Below, in pieces: positions 1 to 9,133 of a DNA stretch of 64,000 bases (positions are counted from its first letter, which is position 1; each line of letters begins with the position of its first letter). Position numbers and translations under genes: made by a program. Origin of the DNA: Bin75 sp965200435 (GTDB lineage Bacteria > Nitrospirota > Nitrospiria > Nitrospirales > UBA8639); NCBI GenBank assembly GCA_965200435.1, contig OZ241337.1, positions 1,860,001 through 1,924,000 of the forward strand, given 5' to 3'. Below the pieces are notes generated by a model that saw only the letters and a list, made by a program, of their open reading frames with translations, was not told where the DNA came from and ran no database searches.

Positions 1-1
1 G

Positions 2-1006
2 GAGCAGCCGGAGGGGGAAATCTTTCGTTCTTCAGCCGGGAAGTTCGCGTATGCGACGCAGCGCAGCCGTCTGGACACTCTGCTGGCCGAGAAGTCCGTC
101 GAGGCGGGAGCGGTGTTCAGGCAGCGCGAGAAGCTCATGAGCGTCGAGCGTCACGGTGACCATGTGACGGTACGCACCTCCGGGGGGCAAGGGAACAATG
201 TCTATCACGGAAGGATTCTGGTCGCCGCCGATGGGGCCAACGGAGTGGCATCCCGAATGTCCGGTCTCTCCGACCGTCCCGATTATCAGTACGGCATCGC
301 GATAGAGGGGAATATTACCCCGGGGAAGGGGTTCCCGGACAAATGGAAGAACGCGATCGGAGTGGACTTCGGCGCCATAGAAGGCGGATATGGCTGGCTG
401 TTCCCCAAGGGAGATCATGTCAATATCGGGACGGGCGGCTATGAATTCGTTGGCCCGACGCTCAGGTGCCGGCTCGAGAGACTGGTCAAATTCTACGGAT
501 TCGACCCTGCCGGTCTCTGGGGCGTGCGCGGACATCACTTACCGGTACGGCGACGGAACTTTCCCCTGATTGACGGGAACGTCATACTGGTCGGAGACGC
601 CGCCGGCATTCTGGATCCCCTGACTGCCGAGGGGATTGTGTCCGCGGTACAATCCTCGCAGATCGCGGCCAACCATATCGCTCGATATCTCGACGACGAG
701 ACCGTCACGCTGGAGCCGTATATGAAGGAACTCGACGGGGGAGTCTTGCGGGATGTCGATGTCGCCGGACGGCTCCATGACGTGTTCTATCTGCGGCCTG
801 GCGCCTTCGTCGCCATCGAGAGGAAGTTTCCCGTGCTGTGGCAGGCCATGGTGGATCTGTTTTGCGGCGACGCCACTTACGTCAGCCTCTCGCGCAAGCT
901 TGGCCCCGTATGGCCGCTACTCAAGCTCATCTCTCATATGAGACGCGCCACCTTCCCGGCCTGGACGACGGCTCGGGAGGCTCGGCGGAAGAGGGGAGCC
1001 GCGTAG
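2..1006 (+). CDS. Geranylgeranyl reductase-family flavoprotein, 5' partial
   Basis: The gene is open from base 2, so the start and the N-terminal FAD-binding GxGxxG lie outside the window; 334 residues are visible. The motif GDAAGILDPLTAEGI, near residue 200 of the visible part, is the second FAD-contact signature of the geranylgeranyl reductase/digeranylgeranylglycerophospholipid reductase family. Members reduce isoprenoid double bonds on chlorophyll precursors, quinones or lipids. An MMPL exporter and a second flavoprotein follow in the same direction, which suggests synthesis and export of a reduced polyprenyl or other lipid; this is inference. The exact substrate cannot be read from the sequence. 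A 138-bp gap without a recognisable gene separates it from the exporter. Confidence 0.8.
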   Translation, partial: EQPEGEIFRSSAGKFAYATQRSRLDTLLAEKSVEAGAVFRQREKLMSVERHGDHVTVRTSGGQGNNVYHGRILVAADGANGVASRMSGLSDRPDYQYGIAIEGNITPGKGFPDKWKNAIGVDFGAIEGGYGWLFPKGDHVNIGTGGYEFVGPTLRCRLERLVKFYGFDPAGLWGVRGHHLPVRRRNFPLIDGNVILVGDAAGILDPLTAEGIVSAVQSSQIAANHIARYLDDETVTLEPYMKELDGGVLRDVDVAGRLHDVFYLRPGAFVAIERKFPVLWQAMVDLFCGDATYVSLSRKLGPVWPLLKLISHMRRATFPAWTTAREARRKRGAA

Positions 1007-1144
1007 CATCGCCGGGTACGGAATCAGGACTTCCGGGCCATGGTGTTGGTCCGTTCCGGGGGCCGGCAAGCGATGAAAACCTAAACGAATGGCACCCTTC
1101 TCCTCGTCCCAACTGCCGGTACGTGACGGCCTGAAGGAACATCG

Positions 1145-3433
1145 ATGTTCCTAGAACGCTATACCGCTGTCCTGTTTCGCTATCGCTGGCTGACGGTTAT
1201 TGTCTCCACCGCGATCATGCTGGCCATGGCTGCCGGCGCCGGGTTCATCACCACCTCCAACGATCAACGGACCCTTTTCAGCAAAGACAACCCTCAGCTC
1301 CTCATTTTCGACGCGCTTGAAGCTACTTATGCCGTCTCCAACAACGTGCTGATCGCCGTTGCGCCGCAAACGGGTTCGGTGTTCACTCGGGATGCGCTGG
1401 CCGCCATCGAGGACCTGACCGAGGCCGGCTGGCAGACGCCCCATTCCACCCGGGTCGTTTCCCTCACCAATTACATCCACAGCGCAGCAGAGGGAGACGA
1501 ACTGCGCGTCGGCCCTCTCGTCAAGGGCGCAAGGTCGCTGAGCGACGACGATCTGAAACAGGTCGAGAAGATTGCGTTGGGAGAAGCCGAGCTCGCCGGC
1601 CGGCTGGTAGCATTGGACGGGCGCGTGGGTGGCGTGATTATCGATTTCGTCATGCCTGACGATCAGGACCGGGCCACCATCGAAATCACCGATCATCTCG
1701 ATTCGCTTCTGAATCAGGCACGTGCGGACCATCCCGGCATCAATTACTACGCGGCCGGTCATGCCATCACGGACCGGGCTTTCGCCACCGTCTCGCAGGA
1801 CGATCTGGGCACGCTGACGCCAATTGTGTTTCTGGTCATCATCGCCGTTGCGATCGTTCTTCTGCGGTCTGTGCTCACCACCGTAGCCGTTGTCTTCGTC
1901 CTCTTTTTCGTGCTGGCCACCACCATGGGATTCGCCGGGTGGGTGGGTGCCGTGTTCGACCCCATCAGCGCCTCCATGCCCCTCATGGTCCTGGTCATCG
2001 CAATCGGGGATTCCATTCACGTCGTCAGCGGCACGTTACAGGCGATGAGACGTGGTCTGGACAGAAATGCGGCCATCACCGAATCGCTTCGCTTGAATGC
2101 CTACCCGGTTTTTCTCACCTCGGTGACGACGGCCATCGGATTTCTCAGCCTGAACACCGCTGCGTCCCCGCCGTTTCATACCCTCGGCAACTTCGCCGCG
2201 TTCGGCGTGTTGTGCGCCTTCCTGTACAGCCTGATCTTCCTGCCGGCCCTGCTCTCGATTCTGCCGTTGCGCCCGCGCCTCGTCCCGTCTACGGAGACGA
2301 CCTTCTTCGACCGCTTCGCGGATTTCCTCATCAACCGGCGAGTGCCCGTGCTCCTGTCGATGACCACGGTGGTGGTGGTTCTGGCCATCGGGATTTTCCG
2401 TATCGAGTTCGGCGACAACCTGAGGCAGATGTTCGATGAGCAATATCCGATTCGGCGTGATGCCACGTACATCGGCAGCCATCTGACTGGCCTGGACCAA
2501 CTGGAGTATTCGCTGCGCTCCGGCCGGGAAGGGGGTATTACCGATTCGGACTATCTGCGCAAGGTCGAGGCCTTTGCCGAATGGTATCGAGAGCAGTCTG
2601 AAGTGATCCATGTCCAGGCGTTCACGGATATCGTGAAGCGCCTCAACCGGAATATGCATGGCGACGATCCGGCCTATCATCGTCTGCCGGATGCCGCGGA
2701 TCTGACGGCGCAGTATCTGTTGCTCTATGAATTGTCCCTACCGTTCGGCAGTGACCTGAACGATCGCATCAATGTGAAGCGGTCTGCCACGCGCATGACG
2801 GTGGTGATCGAGGAGATCACGGCCCCGGCGCTACGCAGACTTGATGCACGCGCCCAGGCTTGGATTCGGGCCAATGCCCCCGGCCTGACGGACGAGGCCA
2901 CTGGGATGAGCGTCGTCGGCGCCCATCTGGCGGAGCAGAACTTCAGCGGCATGTTGAGCGGCACCGGCCTTGCCCTGGCGCTCATATCGTTCATTCTGAT
3001 CGGGGTGTTCCGCAGTGTGAAGATCGGACTCATCAGCCTGTTGCCCAATTTTGTTCCGTTGATCATGACGTTCGGGCTATGGGGGCATTTTGTCGGGCAG
3101 ATGGGTTTTGTCGTCTCGGCCGCCGTCGCCATCACCTTTGGCATCATCGTGGACGACACCATTCATTTTCTGAGCAAGTATCTGGAGGCGCGCCGCGCAG
3201 GCCGGTCGGCGTCAGAGGCGGTGCGCTCCACTTTTCGGAAGGCCGGCCATGCCTTATGGACGACGACGGCGATCCTTGTCGCCGGCTTTCTGGTGTTCTA
3301 TGCCTCGGGCTTCGAGCCGAGCTGGGTACTTGGCGTTATCGTTGCGCTCACCGCGGCCCTTGCGCTGGTGGCTGATTTCCTGTTTCTTTCAACGCTGTTA
3401 ATCGTGCTGGACCAGAGAGAGGCTCGGTCCTGA
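1145..3433 (+). CDS. MMPL/RND-superfamily exporter (HpnN-like)
   Basis: A 762-residue inner-membrane protein with the duplicated RND layout: one N-terminal helix, a large periplasmic loop (about residues 40-220), a block of helices, a second helix and loop (about 400-620) and a closing block of helices. The fourth and tenth helices carry the acidic relay motifs GDSIHV and DDTIHF typical of MMPL lipid exporters, including the hopanoid transporter HpnN. At 762 residues it is shorter than usual HpnN proteins. The flanking genes encode a prenyl reductase-like and an amine-oxidase-fold flavoprotein, so a lipid cargo is likely. The ATG follows AGGAAC at 1136. Assignment to the MMPL family is firm; the substrate is unknown. 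Confidence 0.85.
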   Translation: MFLERYTAVLFRYRWLTVIVSTAIMLAMAAGAGFITTSNDQRTLFSKDNPQLLIFDALEATYAVSNNVLIAVAPQTGSVFTRDALAAIEDLTEAGWQTPHSTRVVSLTNYIHSAAEGDELRVGPLVKGARSLSDDDLKQVEKIALGEAELAGRLVALDGRVGGVIIDFVMPDDQDRATIEITDHLDSLLNQARADHPGINYYAAGHAITDRAFATVSQDDLGTLTPIVFLVIIAVAIVLLRSVLTTVAVVFVLFFVLATTMGFAGWVGAVFDPISASMPLMVLVIAIGDSIHVVSGTLQAMRRGLDRNAAITESLRLNAYPVFLTSVTTAIGFLSLNTAASPPFHTLGNFAAFGVLCAFLYSLIFLPALLSILPLRPRLVPSTETTFFDRFADFLINRRVPVLLSMTTVVVVLAIGIFRIEFGDNLRQMFDEQYPIRRDATYIGSHLTGLDQLEYSLRSGREGGITDSDYLRKVEAFAEWYREQSEVIHVQAFTDIVKRLNRNMHGDDPAYHRLPDAADLTAQYLLLYELSLPFGSDLNDRINVKRSATRMTVVIEEITAPALRRLDARAQAWIRANAPGLTDEATGMSVVGAHLAEQNFSGMLSGTGLALALISFILIGVFRSVKIGLISLLPNFVPLIMTFGLWGHFVGQMGFVVSAAVAITFGIIVDDTIHFLSKYLEARRAGRSASEAVRSTFRKAGHALWTTTAILVAGFLVFYASGFEPSWVLGVIVALTAALALVADFLFLSTLLIVLDQREARS

Positions 3434-3451
3434 CCGTTAAAGGAGGGTAGC

Positions 3452-4819
3452 ATGGAGAGAAGGCAGGTTGTTGTGATCGGCGCCGGCACAGCAGGCCTGT
3501 GTGCCGCTTGGACGCTGAAGAAACAAGGCATCGATGTTCTGGTTCTGGAGGCCAACGACAGGGCAGGCGGGCGCCTGGGAGGCGACCGGGTCGGCGATTT
3601 TCTTATCGATGAAGGCGCGGATTTCCTGACGTCCACCCACGACGTGGCTGGGCAGCTGGTACGCGAGTTCAATTTGCCGGTGTGCGCCAGGCCGTTGAAA
3701 ACGATTTTCTTTGCGAACGGTCGATATCATTTCCTGCCACCACCTTCGTCCTTGGGAGCAGCTCTCCAGAACCTGCCGTATCTGTGGGAGGTCGGTCTCT
3801 TGCGGCCTCGAGCGATGAGAGCCACCATGAAGCTTTTCAAGGTCATGAAAAGCCAGATGGATCAGTTTAGCTTCGCCAGCAATTCACAGGCTCCGGAATT
3901 CGATCCGGATGAAAACTTCATCGACTACCTGAAACGGCTTGGCGCACCTCCGGAGATGGTGGCTGTGATTCGAAGTCTTGTGGAAGTGGCGATTATGGAC
4001 CGGCTCGAAAATACGGGGCCCGCTCTTGGACTGACCTATTGCGTGGAACTCCTGCTCAAGTTCGGCCTGCAAGTGCCGGAACATGGCGCTGGAGCGATTG
4101 CCCGTGCCATGATCGATGCCTGCGGCGACGCCATTCGTGTTTCCGTGCCCGTCCAGCGAGTGGAAATCAAGGACGGCGCCGTGACTCGCATCGTCTATGA
4201 TGGCGGCGTTATCGAGGCGGATGCGGTGATCTGTGCCGCTCCTGCCAACAGAACGCTGAATATCATACCCGATCTTCCTGCCGGCATGCGCGACGCGCTT
4301 GGAAGGGTCTATTATTCGAGTATCTGCCGTCTGGTGCTGGGTCTGGACCGGCCGGCGCTGCCCCCGGGTTGGAGCTTCGTCAGTTTTCCGAATGAGACAA
4401 ACATGCCCTTGATTTTGGAACGGACCCAATATTTACCCGCCTGTGCCCCTCCGGGAAAACACATGATGGATATGCTCGTCGGTCACGACCGGGCTGTGAA
4501 GCTGTTTCCGCTGGACGACGACGAAGTCCGGCGCCAACTGCTGAGTGATGTACGAAGCTATCCTCTTCTGCCGGGCAGCAATCTCCCTGATGATGATGTG
4601 TTATTTACGCGCGTGTATCGCTGGAAAGAGGCCGTATGTTTCGCGCCACCCGGCATGTTCACGGCGATAGAGAAAATGCGTGCAGGTCATGCCGGGTCGG
4701 TAAGGAACCTCTTTCTGGCCGGGGATTACATGGGCCGGATGCCGTCGATGAACGGTGCGCTCGCCAGTGGCGTCGACGCCGCCGAAAACGCCATGGCACT
4801 TCTGGCAGCCACCCGCTAA
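3452..4819 (+). CDS. FAD-dependent amine oxidase-fold oxidoreductase
   Basis: A 455-residue flavoprotein. The N-terminus has the dinucleotide-binding VIGAGTAGLCAA (about residues 8-19) followed by an acidic end to beta-2 and a GGR segment. The C-terminus has NLFLAGDYMG, the second FAD contact. This is the layout of the protoporphyrinogen oxidase, phytoene desaturase and squalene-associated desaturase superfamily. The start follows AAAGGAGGG at 3440-3448. It begins 18 bp after the exporter gene and is probably cotranscribed with it. The TAA stop lies inside a perfect palindrome. It could be a carotenoid/squalene-type desaturase or a porphyrinogen oxidase; sequence alone does not decide. Confidence 0.75.
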   Translation: MERRQVVVIGAGTAGLCAAWTLKKQGIDVLVLEANDRAGGRLGGDRVGDFLIDEGADFLTSTHDVAGQLVREFNLPVCARPLKTIFFANGRYHFLPPPSSLGAALQNLPYLWEVGLLRPRAMRATMKLFKVMKSQMDQFSFASNSQAPEFDPDENFIDYLKRLGAPPEMVAVIRSLVEVAIMDRLENTGPALGLTYCVELLLKFGLQVPEHGAGAIARAMIDACGDAIRVSVPVQRVEIKDGAVTRIVYDGGVIEADAVICAAPANRTLNIIPDLPAGMRDALGRVYYSSICRLVLGLDRPALPPGWSFVSFPNETNMPLILERTQYLPACAPPGKHMMDMLVGHDRAVKLFPLDDDEVRRQLLSDVRSYPLLPGSNLPDDDVLFTRVYRWKEAVCFAPPGMFTAIEKMRAGHAGSVRNLFLAGDYMGRMPSMNGALASGVDAAENAMALLAATR

Positions 4820-4848
4820 GGAACCTCAGAGGTTCCTTAGCGGGTGGC
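4808..4848. terminator. Perfect 20-bp palindrome at a stop codon; probable terminator
   Basis: Bases 4808-4827 and 4829-4848 are exact inverted copies around a single central A. The arms include the last codons and the TAA of the flavoprotein gene. The inner part, TA-AGGAACCTC-A-GAGGTTCCT-TA (4817-4839), equals the two ends of the 144-bp repeat found elsewhere in this window, joined with the middle missing. No T-run follows, so function as an intrinsic terminator is likely but not proven. Confidence 0.6.
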
Positions 4849-5069
4849 GTTACCCGACACTGCTCACAGACAGGCCTGCCACGTGAGCGACCTCATTCCC
4901 TCCTCAATATTCTTGACCCTCACTAGAGCATATGATAGCGTAACACGCTTTTGTATTTTCAGGTTCACAAGACCCTGTGACCTGCCAGTCTTCGGGGCCT
5001 TTACTTTCAGCCGTTGACGTTTATGATCCAGGGCTGGGGAGTCCGTGTTCTTTTATCCGGGAGTCGTTC

Positions 5070-6152
5070 ATGTCGCGAGTCTATAACTTTAGCGCCGGTC
5101 CGGCCATGTTGCCTGAGGCCGTCTTGCAGCGAGCCCAGGCCGAATTGACGGACTGGCATGGGGCCGGGGCCTCTATTATGGAAATGAGCCACCGGGGGAA
5201 AGAGTTTGTCTCGGTCCATGCCGAGGCGGAACGGAACGTCCGTGATTTGTTGGGCGTGCCCGATACGTATAAAGTGCTCTTTTTGCAAGGGGGAGCGACC
5301 GGGCAATTTGCCGCGGTTCCCATGAATCTGTTGCGCGGAAAACACAAGGCGGATTACGTGTTGACCGGGTCCTGGGGTAAAAAAGCCATTGGGGAAGCCA
5401 AAAAATATTGCGAGGTTACCCTCGCGTCTCCTCCCGCAGGCCAGAAATTCACCACGATCCCCCCGTTTGCAGATTGGTCGTTGAGTGCGGACGCGGCTTA
5501 TGTGCATTATACCCCGAATGAAACAATCGAAGGCGTCGAGTTTCACTGGGTGCCCGAGACCGGTGACGTTCCGCTCGTCGGTGATTTTTCTTCGACCATC
5601 CTCTCGCGTCCCATCGATGTCAGCCGGTTCGGACTGATTTACGCGGGGGCGCAAAAAAATATCGGGCCGGCCGGCGTGACGTTGGTGATCGTGCGGGAGG
5701 ACCTGCTCGGTGACGCATTGCCGGTGACGCCAGGGGTGTTTGATTATACGCAACAGGCCAAGTCGGATTCCATGCTGAATACCCCGCCGACTTATAGCCT
5801 CTACATGGCGGGCCTGGTCTTTCAATGGGTGAAGGAGCAGGGCGGGCTATCGGTCATGGCCGAACGTAACGAACGCAAGGCTGGGAAGCTGTATGCCGAG
5901 ATCGATGGATCCGGTTTCTATCGGAACCCGGTGGATCCTCCCTGTCGATCCTGGATGAACGTCCCGTTTGTCCTAGCCGATCCGGAATTGGACAGCGAGT
6001 TTCTCGCGGGAGCAGCCCAGGCCGGATTGACCACGTTGCAGGGGCATCGTTCTGTGGGCGGAATGCGGGCGAGTATCTATAATGCCATGCCTGAAGCCGG
6101 CGTGGATGCGTTGATCGACTATATGACGGATTTTGAAAAACGGAAAGTATAG
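5070..6152 (+). CDS. serC: Phosphoserine aminotransferase
   Basis: A 360-residue PLP enzyme that converts 3-phosphohydroxypyruvate and glutamate to phosphoserine, the second step of serine synthesis. The N-terminus MSRVYNFSAGPAMLPEAV is diagnostic, as are SHRGKEF and the PLP-lysine region YAGAQKNIGPAG near residue 195. The frame opens earlier, but homology begins at the ATG at 5070, which is used here. serA begins 10 bp downstream, so the two enzymes are probably cotranscribed. The 220 bp upstream hold no gene; a TATGAT at 4931-4936 is a weak -10 candidate. Confidence 0.97.
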   Translation: MSRVYNFSAGPAMLPEAVLQRAQAELTDWHGAGASIMEMSHRGKEFVSVHAEAERNVRDLLGVPDTYKVLFLQGGATGQFAAVPMNLLRGKHKADYVLTGSWGKKAIGEAKKYCEVTLASPPAGQKFTTIPPFADWSLSADAAYVHYTPNETIEGVEFHWVPETGDVPLVGDFSSTILSRPIDVSRFGLIYAGAQKNIGPAGVTLVIVREDLLGDALPVTPGVFDYTQQAKSDSMLNTPPTYSLYMAGLVFQWVKEQGGLSVMAERNERKAGKLYAEIDGSGFYRNPVDPPCRSWMNVPFVLADPELDSEFLAGAAQAGLTTLQGHRSVGGMRASIYNAMPEAGVDALIDYMTDFEKRKV

Positions 6153-6162
6153 GGAAAAATTC

Positions 6163-7755
6163 ATGAACATTCTGGTCAGCGACAGCTTATCGGAACGAGG
6201 AGTGGCCGTGCTCGAACAGAGTGGGTTTCACGTTGACGTGAAACTCAACTTGTCCAAGGCGCGGCTTTTGGAAGAAATCAAAGCGTACGAGGGCATCATC
6301 GTCCGGTCCAATACGAAGGTGACGGCCGACGTCATTGAGGCCGGGACCCGTCTTAAGATTATCGGGCGTGCCGGGACCGGCCTCGACAACGTCGATTGCG
6401 AAGCCGCCACCCGGCGCGGCATCGTCGTGATGAATACGCCCGGTGGAAATACTGTTACCACGGCGGAGCATGCACTCGCCCTGCTCGTGTCCATGAGTCG
6501 TAAACTTCCCCAGGCTGTGGCTTCGTTGAAGGCGGGCAAGTGGGAGAAAAAGAAATTCATGGGGACGGAGTTGTACGCCAAAATCCTCGGCCTCGTGGGG
6601 TTGGGGCAGATCGGAACCTATGTCGCCAAGCTGGCACAGGGCTTGTCCATGCAGGTACTCGGCTATGATCCCTACCTGGCTCCGGCGCGCGTACGGGAGT
6701 TGGGGATCCAGACCGTGGCCTTGGACGAGTTGTTCAGACGGGCTGATTTCATCTCGGTGCATACCCCGTTGACCAGTGAGACCCGGTCTTTGATCGACAT
6801 CCAGGCTATCCGGCAGATGAAAGACAGCGTCATGATCGTGAATTGCGCGCGCGGGGGTATCATCAACGAGCACGATCTCTACGAAGCCCTCAAGAGCAAG
6901 GAAGTTGCCGCCGCGGCCTTCGATGTGTTCGCGGAAGAGCCTGTGAAGCCAGATCATCCCTTGCTCACCCTGGATAACTTCATCTGTACGCCTCATATCG
7001 GTGCCTCGACCGAGGAAGCCCAGGAACATGTCGCCGTCTCGATTGCCGAACAATTTGTCGACTATTTCGATCAAGGCATGGCGCTGGGTGTGGTGAATGT
7101 TCCGTCGGTTCCCCAGGACGCGGTGCTTCAACTCAAGCCCTACCTTGAGTTGGCTGAGCGGATGGGGCTGTTTCAGGCGCAAGTGATTGATGAAGGCATT
7201 GAAGCAGTCACCGTGGAATATCGCGGAGAGGTGGCGGCTCTCTCCCTGGCTCCCCTGACGGTCGCGATCCTGAAGGGCTTATTTACCCCGATTCTACAGG
7301 AGACGGTGAACGCCGTGAACGCACCGTTTATCGCGAAGCAACGTGGCATCGAGGTCAAGGAAGTGAAGTGGCGCGACGCGGGAGATTATACGAGTTTGAT
7401 TCGTCTCCACGTAAAAGCCGGTGCGCAAATGCATCAATTGGTCGGGACCTTGTATAACAAAAAGGATGCCCGTATCGTGGAAAGCAATGCGTACTCGGTC
7501 GAGGTGATTCCCGAAGGCCATATGCTGTTGATCTATAACTTCGACCGCCCCGGTGTCATTGGCACGATTGGGCGTATTCTCGGAGAACACGGGATCAATA
7601 TCGCCCAGATGCAATGTTCTCGTGTGGAGAAAGGCAGCAATGCATTATTGATCATTGGTTTGGACGAGGTGCCGTCGCTCCAACTGCTGGATGCCCTCAA
7701 ACGTGAATCGGACATTCTTTCGATTCGTTTGGTGGATCTTTCAAGCATGTCCTAA
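6163..7755 (+). CDS. serA: D-3-phosphoglycerate dehydrogenase
   Basis: A 530-residue, long-type PHGDH catalysing the first, NAD-dependent step of serine synthesis. Order: substrate-binding part, Rossmann NAD domain with GLVGLGQIG (about residues 146-154), catalytic Arg in NCARGGIIN, the Glu-His pair ending in PHIGAS, then an allosteric substrate-binding domain and a C-terminal ACT domain (about 455-530) with NFDRPGVIG that probably senses serine. Start chosen at ATG 6163 (MNILVSDSL), where family homology begins. It lies immediately downstream of serC. Confidence 0.97.
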   Translation: MNILVSDSLSERGVAVLEQSGFHVDVKLNLSKARLLEEIKAYEGIIVRSNTKVTADVIEAGTRLKIIGRAGTGLDNVDCEAATRRGIVVMNTPGGNTVTTAEHALALLVSMSRKLPQAVASLKAGKWEKKKFMGTELYAKILGLVGLGQIGTYVAKLAQGLSMQVLGYDPYLAPARVRELGIQTVALDELFRRADFISVHTPLTSETRSLIDIQAIRQMKDSVMIVNCARGGIINEHDLYEALKSKEVAAAAFDVFAEEPVKPDHPLLTLDNFICTPHIGASTEEAQEHVAVSIAEQFVDYFDQGMALGVVNVPSVPQDAVLQLKPYLELAERMGLFQAQVIDEGIEAVTVEYRGEVAALSLAPLTVAILKGLFTPILQETVNAVNAPFIAKQRGIEVKEVKWRDAGDYTSLIRLHVKAGAQMHQLVGTLYNKKDARIVESNAYSVEVIPEGHMLLIYNFDRPGVIGTIGRILGEHGINIAQMQCSRVEKGSNALLIIGLDEVPSLQLLDALKRESDILSIRLVDLSSMS

Positions 7756-7771
7756 CGGTCCGCTCGTTTCA

Positions 7772-9133
7772 ATGGCTCGCCGTCTTCAACCACGACCGGA
7801 GCGCCACACGGTTTCTTCTGGGACAGTGCCCCGTTCCCTTATCCCGATCGGGATGACGACGCTGTTGCCTGATGCGGCTGAACGCGTTCGTCATTTGGAA
7901 CACGCGTTATTCGAGGGGTTTGCCCGATGGGGCTATCGCGAAATTATCCCGCCGACCTTTGAATACCTGGACGTCCTCTCTGCCGGGTTGCCGTCCGATA
8001 TTCTCGAAAAGTGTTACAAGGTGGCCGATTGGACGACAGGGCGCATTTTGGTGCTTCGTCCCGACGTGACCGCGCAGATTGCAAAAATTGTGGCGATGGG
8101 GATGGCCGGGCGGCAACTGCCGCTTCGGTTGAGTTATCGCGCCACGGTGTTTCGTTATGAGCCCGAACACGCCGGCCGGGAACGGGAACTGCTTCAGTTG
8201 GGGGTCGAACTGATCGGAGCCGACGATGCGTCGATGGATGCCGAAATCCTGATCTTGCTTATCGAGTCGCTGAAGGCCGTGGGCCTGACACATTTCAAAA
8301 TTTCACTTGGCCACGTCGGTTTCTACCAGGCGTTGCTGGCGCAGTCCGGCCTCTCGGAGCAGGGGCGTAAGCAAGCAGAACTCGCGGCGGCGCATAAGGA
8401 CTTGCCGAAGCTTGAGCGAATCCTGGAAACTGAACGCGTGTCCTCCAAACAGGCCCGTCCCATCCTTGAAGCCCCGGGGCGGTACGGGCGGGAAGAAGTG
8501 TTGCAATGGGGCCGGAGCGTCGCCGGTCGCAATGCCGGATTGCTGGCTCCCATTGAGCGATTGACCAACGTCTATGCGCTTCTCGACGCGGCCGGGGTCC
8601 GGGAGCATCTGCTCCTGGACCTGGGAGAGTTTCGGGGCTTCGACTACTATGACGGCGTCGTGTTTGACGTGTTTTCCGCTAACGTTGGCTGTGAACTGGG
8701 TGGGGGCGGACGGTATAACCATTTAATCGGACAATTCGGGCAAGATCTCCCGTCTACGGGCTTCGCCCTGGATCTTGACCGGTTATTCCTGGCGTTTGGG
8801 AGTGGGGGGGCGACAAGGGCCCCGGCAGCCCCCAGCGTCCTGGTGGCTGCGCCTGATTCCCATTTCGGACAGGCGTTTCATATCAGTCAGTTTCTTCGCT
8901 CGCATGGCTTGATGGTGTATCAGGAAACTGTGGCCCGGTGGGATGCGACCCGACTCCGGAGGATGCAAACCCGTATCCGGGCGGCCGGTGCGTCCTGGGC
9001 CGTGATGGTGGGCGTGCCTTCCCTCTCGAGCGAGGAAGTCGCGGTCTTGGCGAAAAGGGCCAAGACCGCACGAACCATCCGCATCCCGGACCTTCCGACC
9101 ATCATCCTCAAAGGTGCGCATGCTCACGTCTGA
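7772..9133 (+). CDS. hisZ: ATP phosphoribosyltransferase regulatory subunit
   Basis: A 453-residue HisRS-like protein without a tRNA-anticodon role. It resembles the class II synthetase core (motif 2 RATVFRYE; GFDYYDGVVFDVF near the histidine-binding segment) and has the PIGMTTLLPDAA opening of HisZ. HisZ joins short-form HisG to make the first, histidine-regulated enzyme of histidine synthesis. No hisG is in the window. Start taken at ATG 7772, 16 bp after serA; a later ATG (MTTLLPDAAE) is possible. The 3' end overlaps dnaB by 14 bp. A diverged HisRS is the alternative, but the C-terminal part lacks an obvious anticodon-binding domain. Confidence 0.85.
   Translation: MARRLQPRPERHTVSSGTVPRSLIPIGMTTLLPDAAERVRHLEHALFEGFARWGYREIIPPTFEYLDVLSAGLPSDILEKCYKVADWTTGRILVLRPDVTAQIAKIVAMGMAGRQLPLRLSYRATVFRYEPEHAGRERELLQLGVELIGADDASMDAEILILLIESLKAVGLTHFKISLGHVGFYQALLAQSGLSEQGRKQAELAAAHKDLPKLERILETERVSSKQARPILEAPGRYGREEVLQWGRSVAGRNAGLLAPIERLTNVYALLDAAGVREHLLLDLGEFRGFDYYDGVVFDVFSANVGCELGGGGRYNHLIGQFGQDLPSTGFALDLDRLFLAFGSGGATRAPAAPSVLVAAPDSHFGQAFHISQFLRSHGLMVYQETVARWDATRLRRMQTRIRAAGASWAVMVGVPSLSSEEVAVLAKRAKTARTIRIPDLPTIILKGAHAHV

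Noticed and set aside
1151..2020. 289-codon minus-strand frame opposite the MMPL exporter
   Set aside because: It is the antisense of a clearly coding GC-rich gene with a histidine/glycine-rich composition and no recognisable family.
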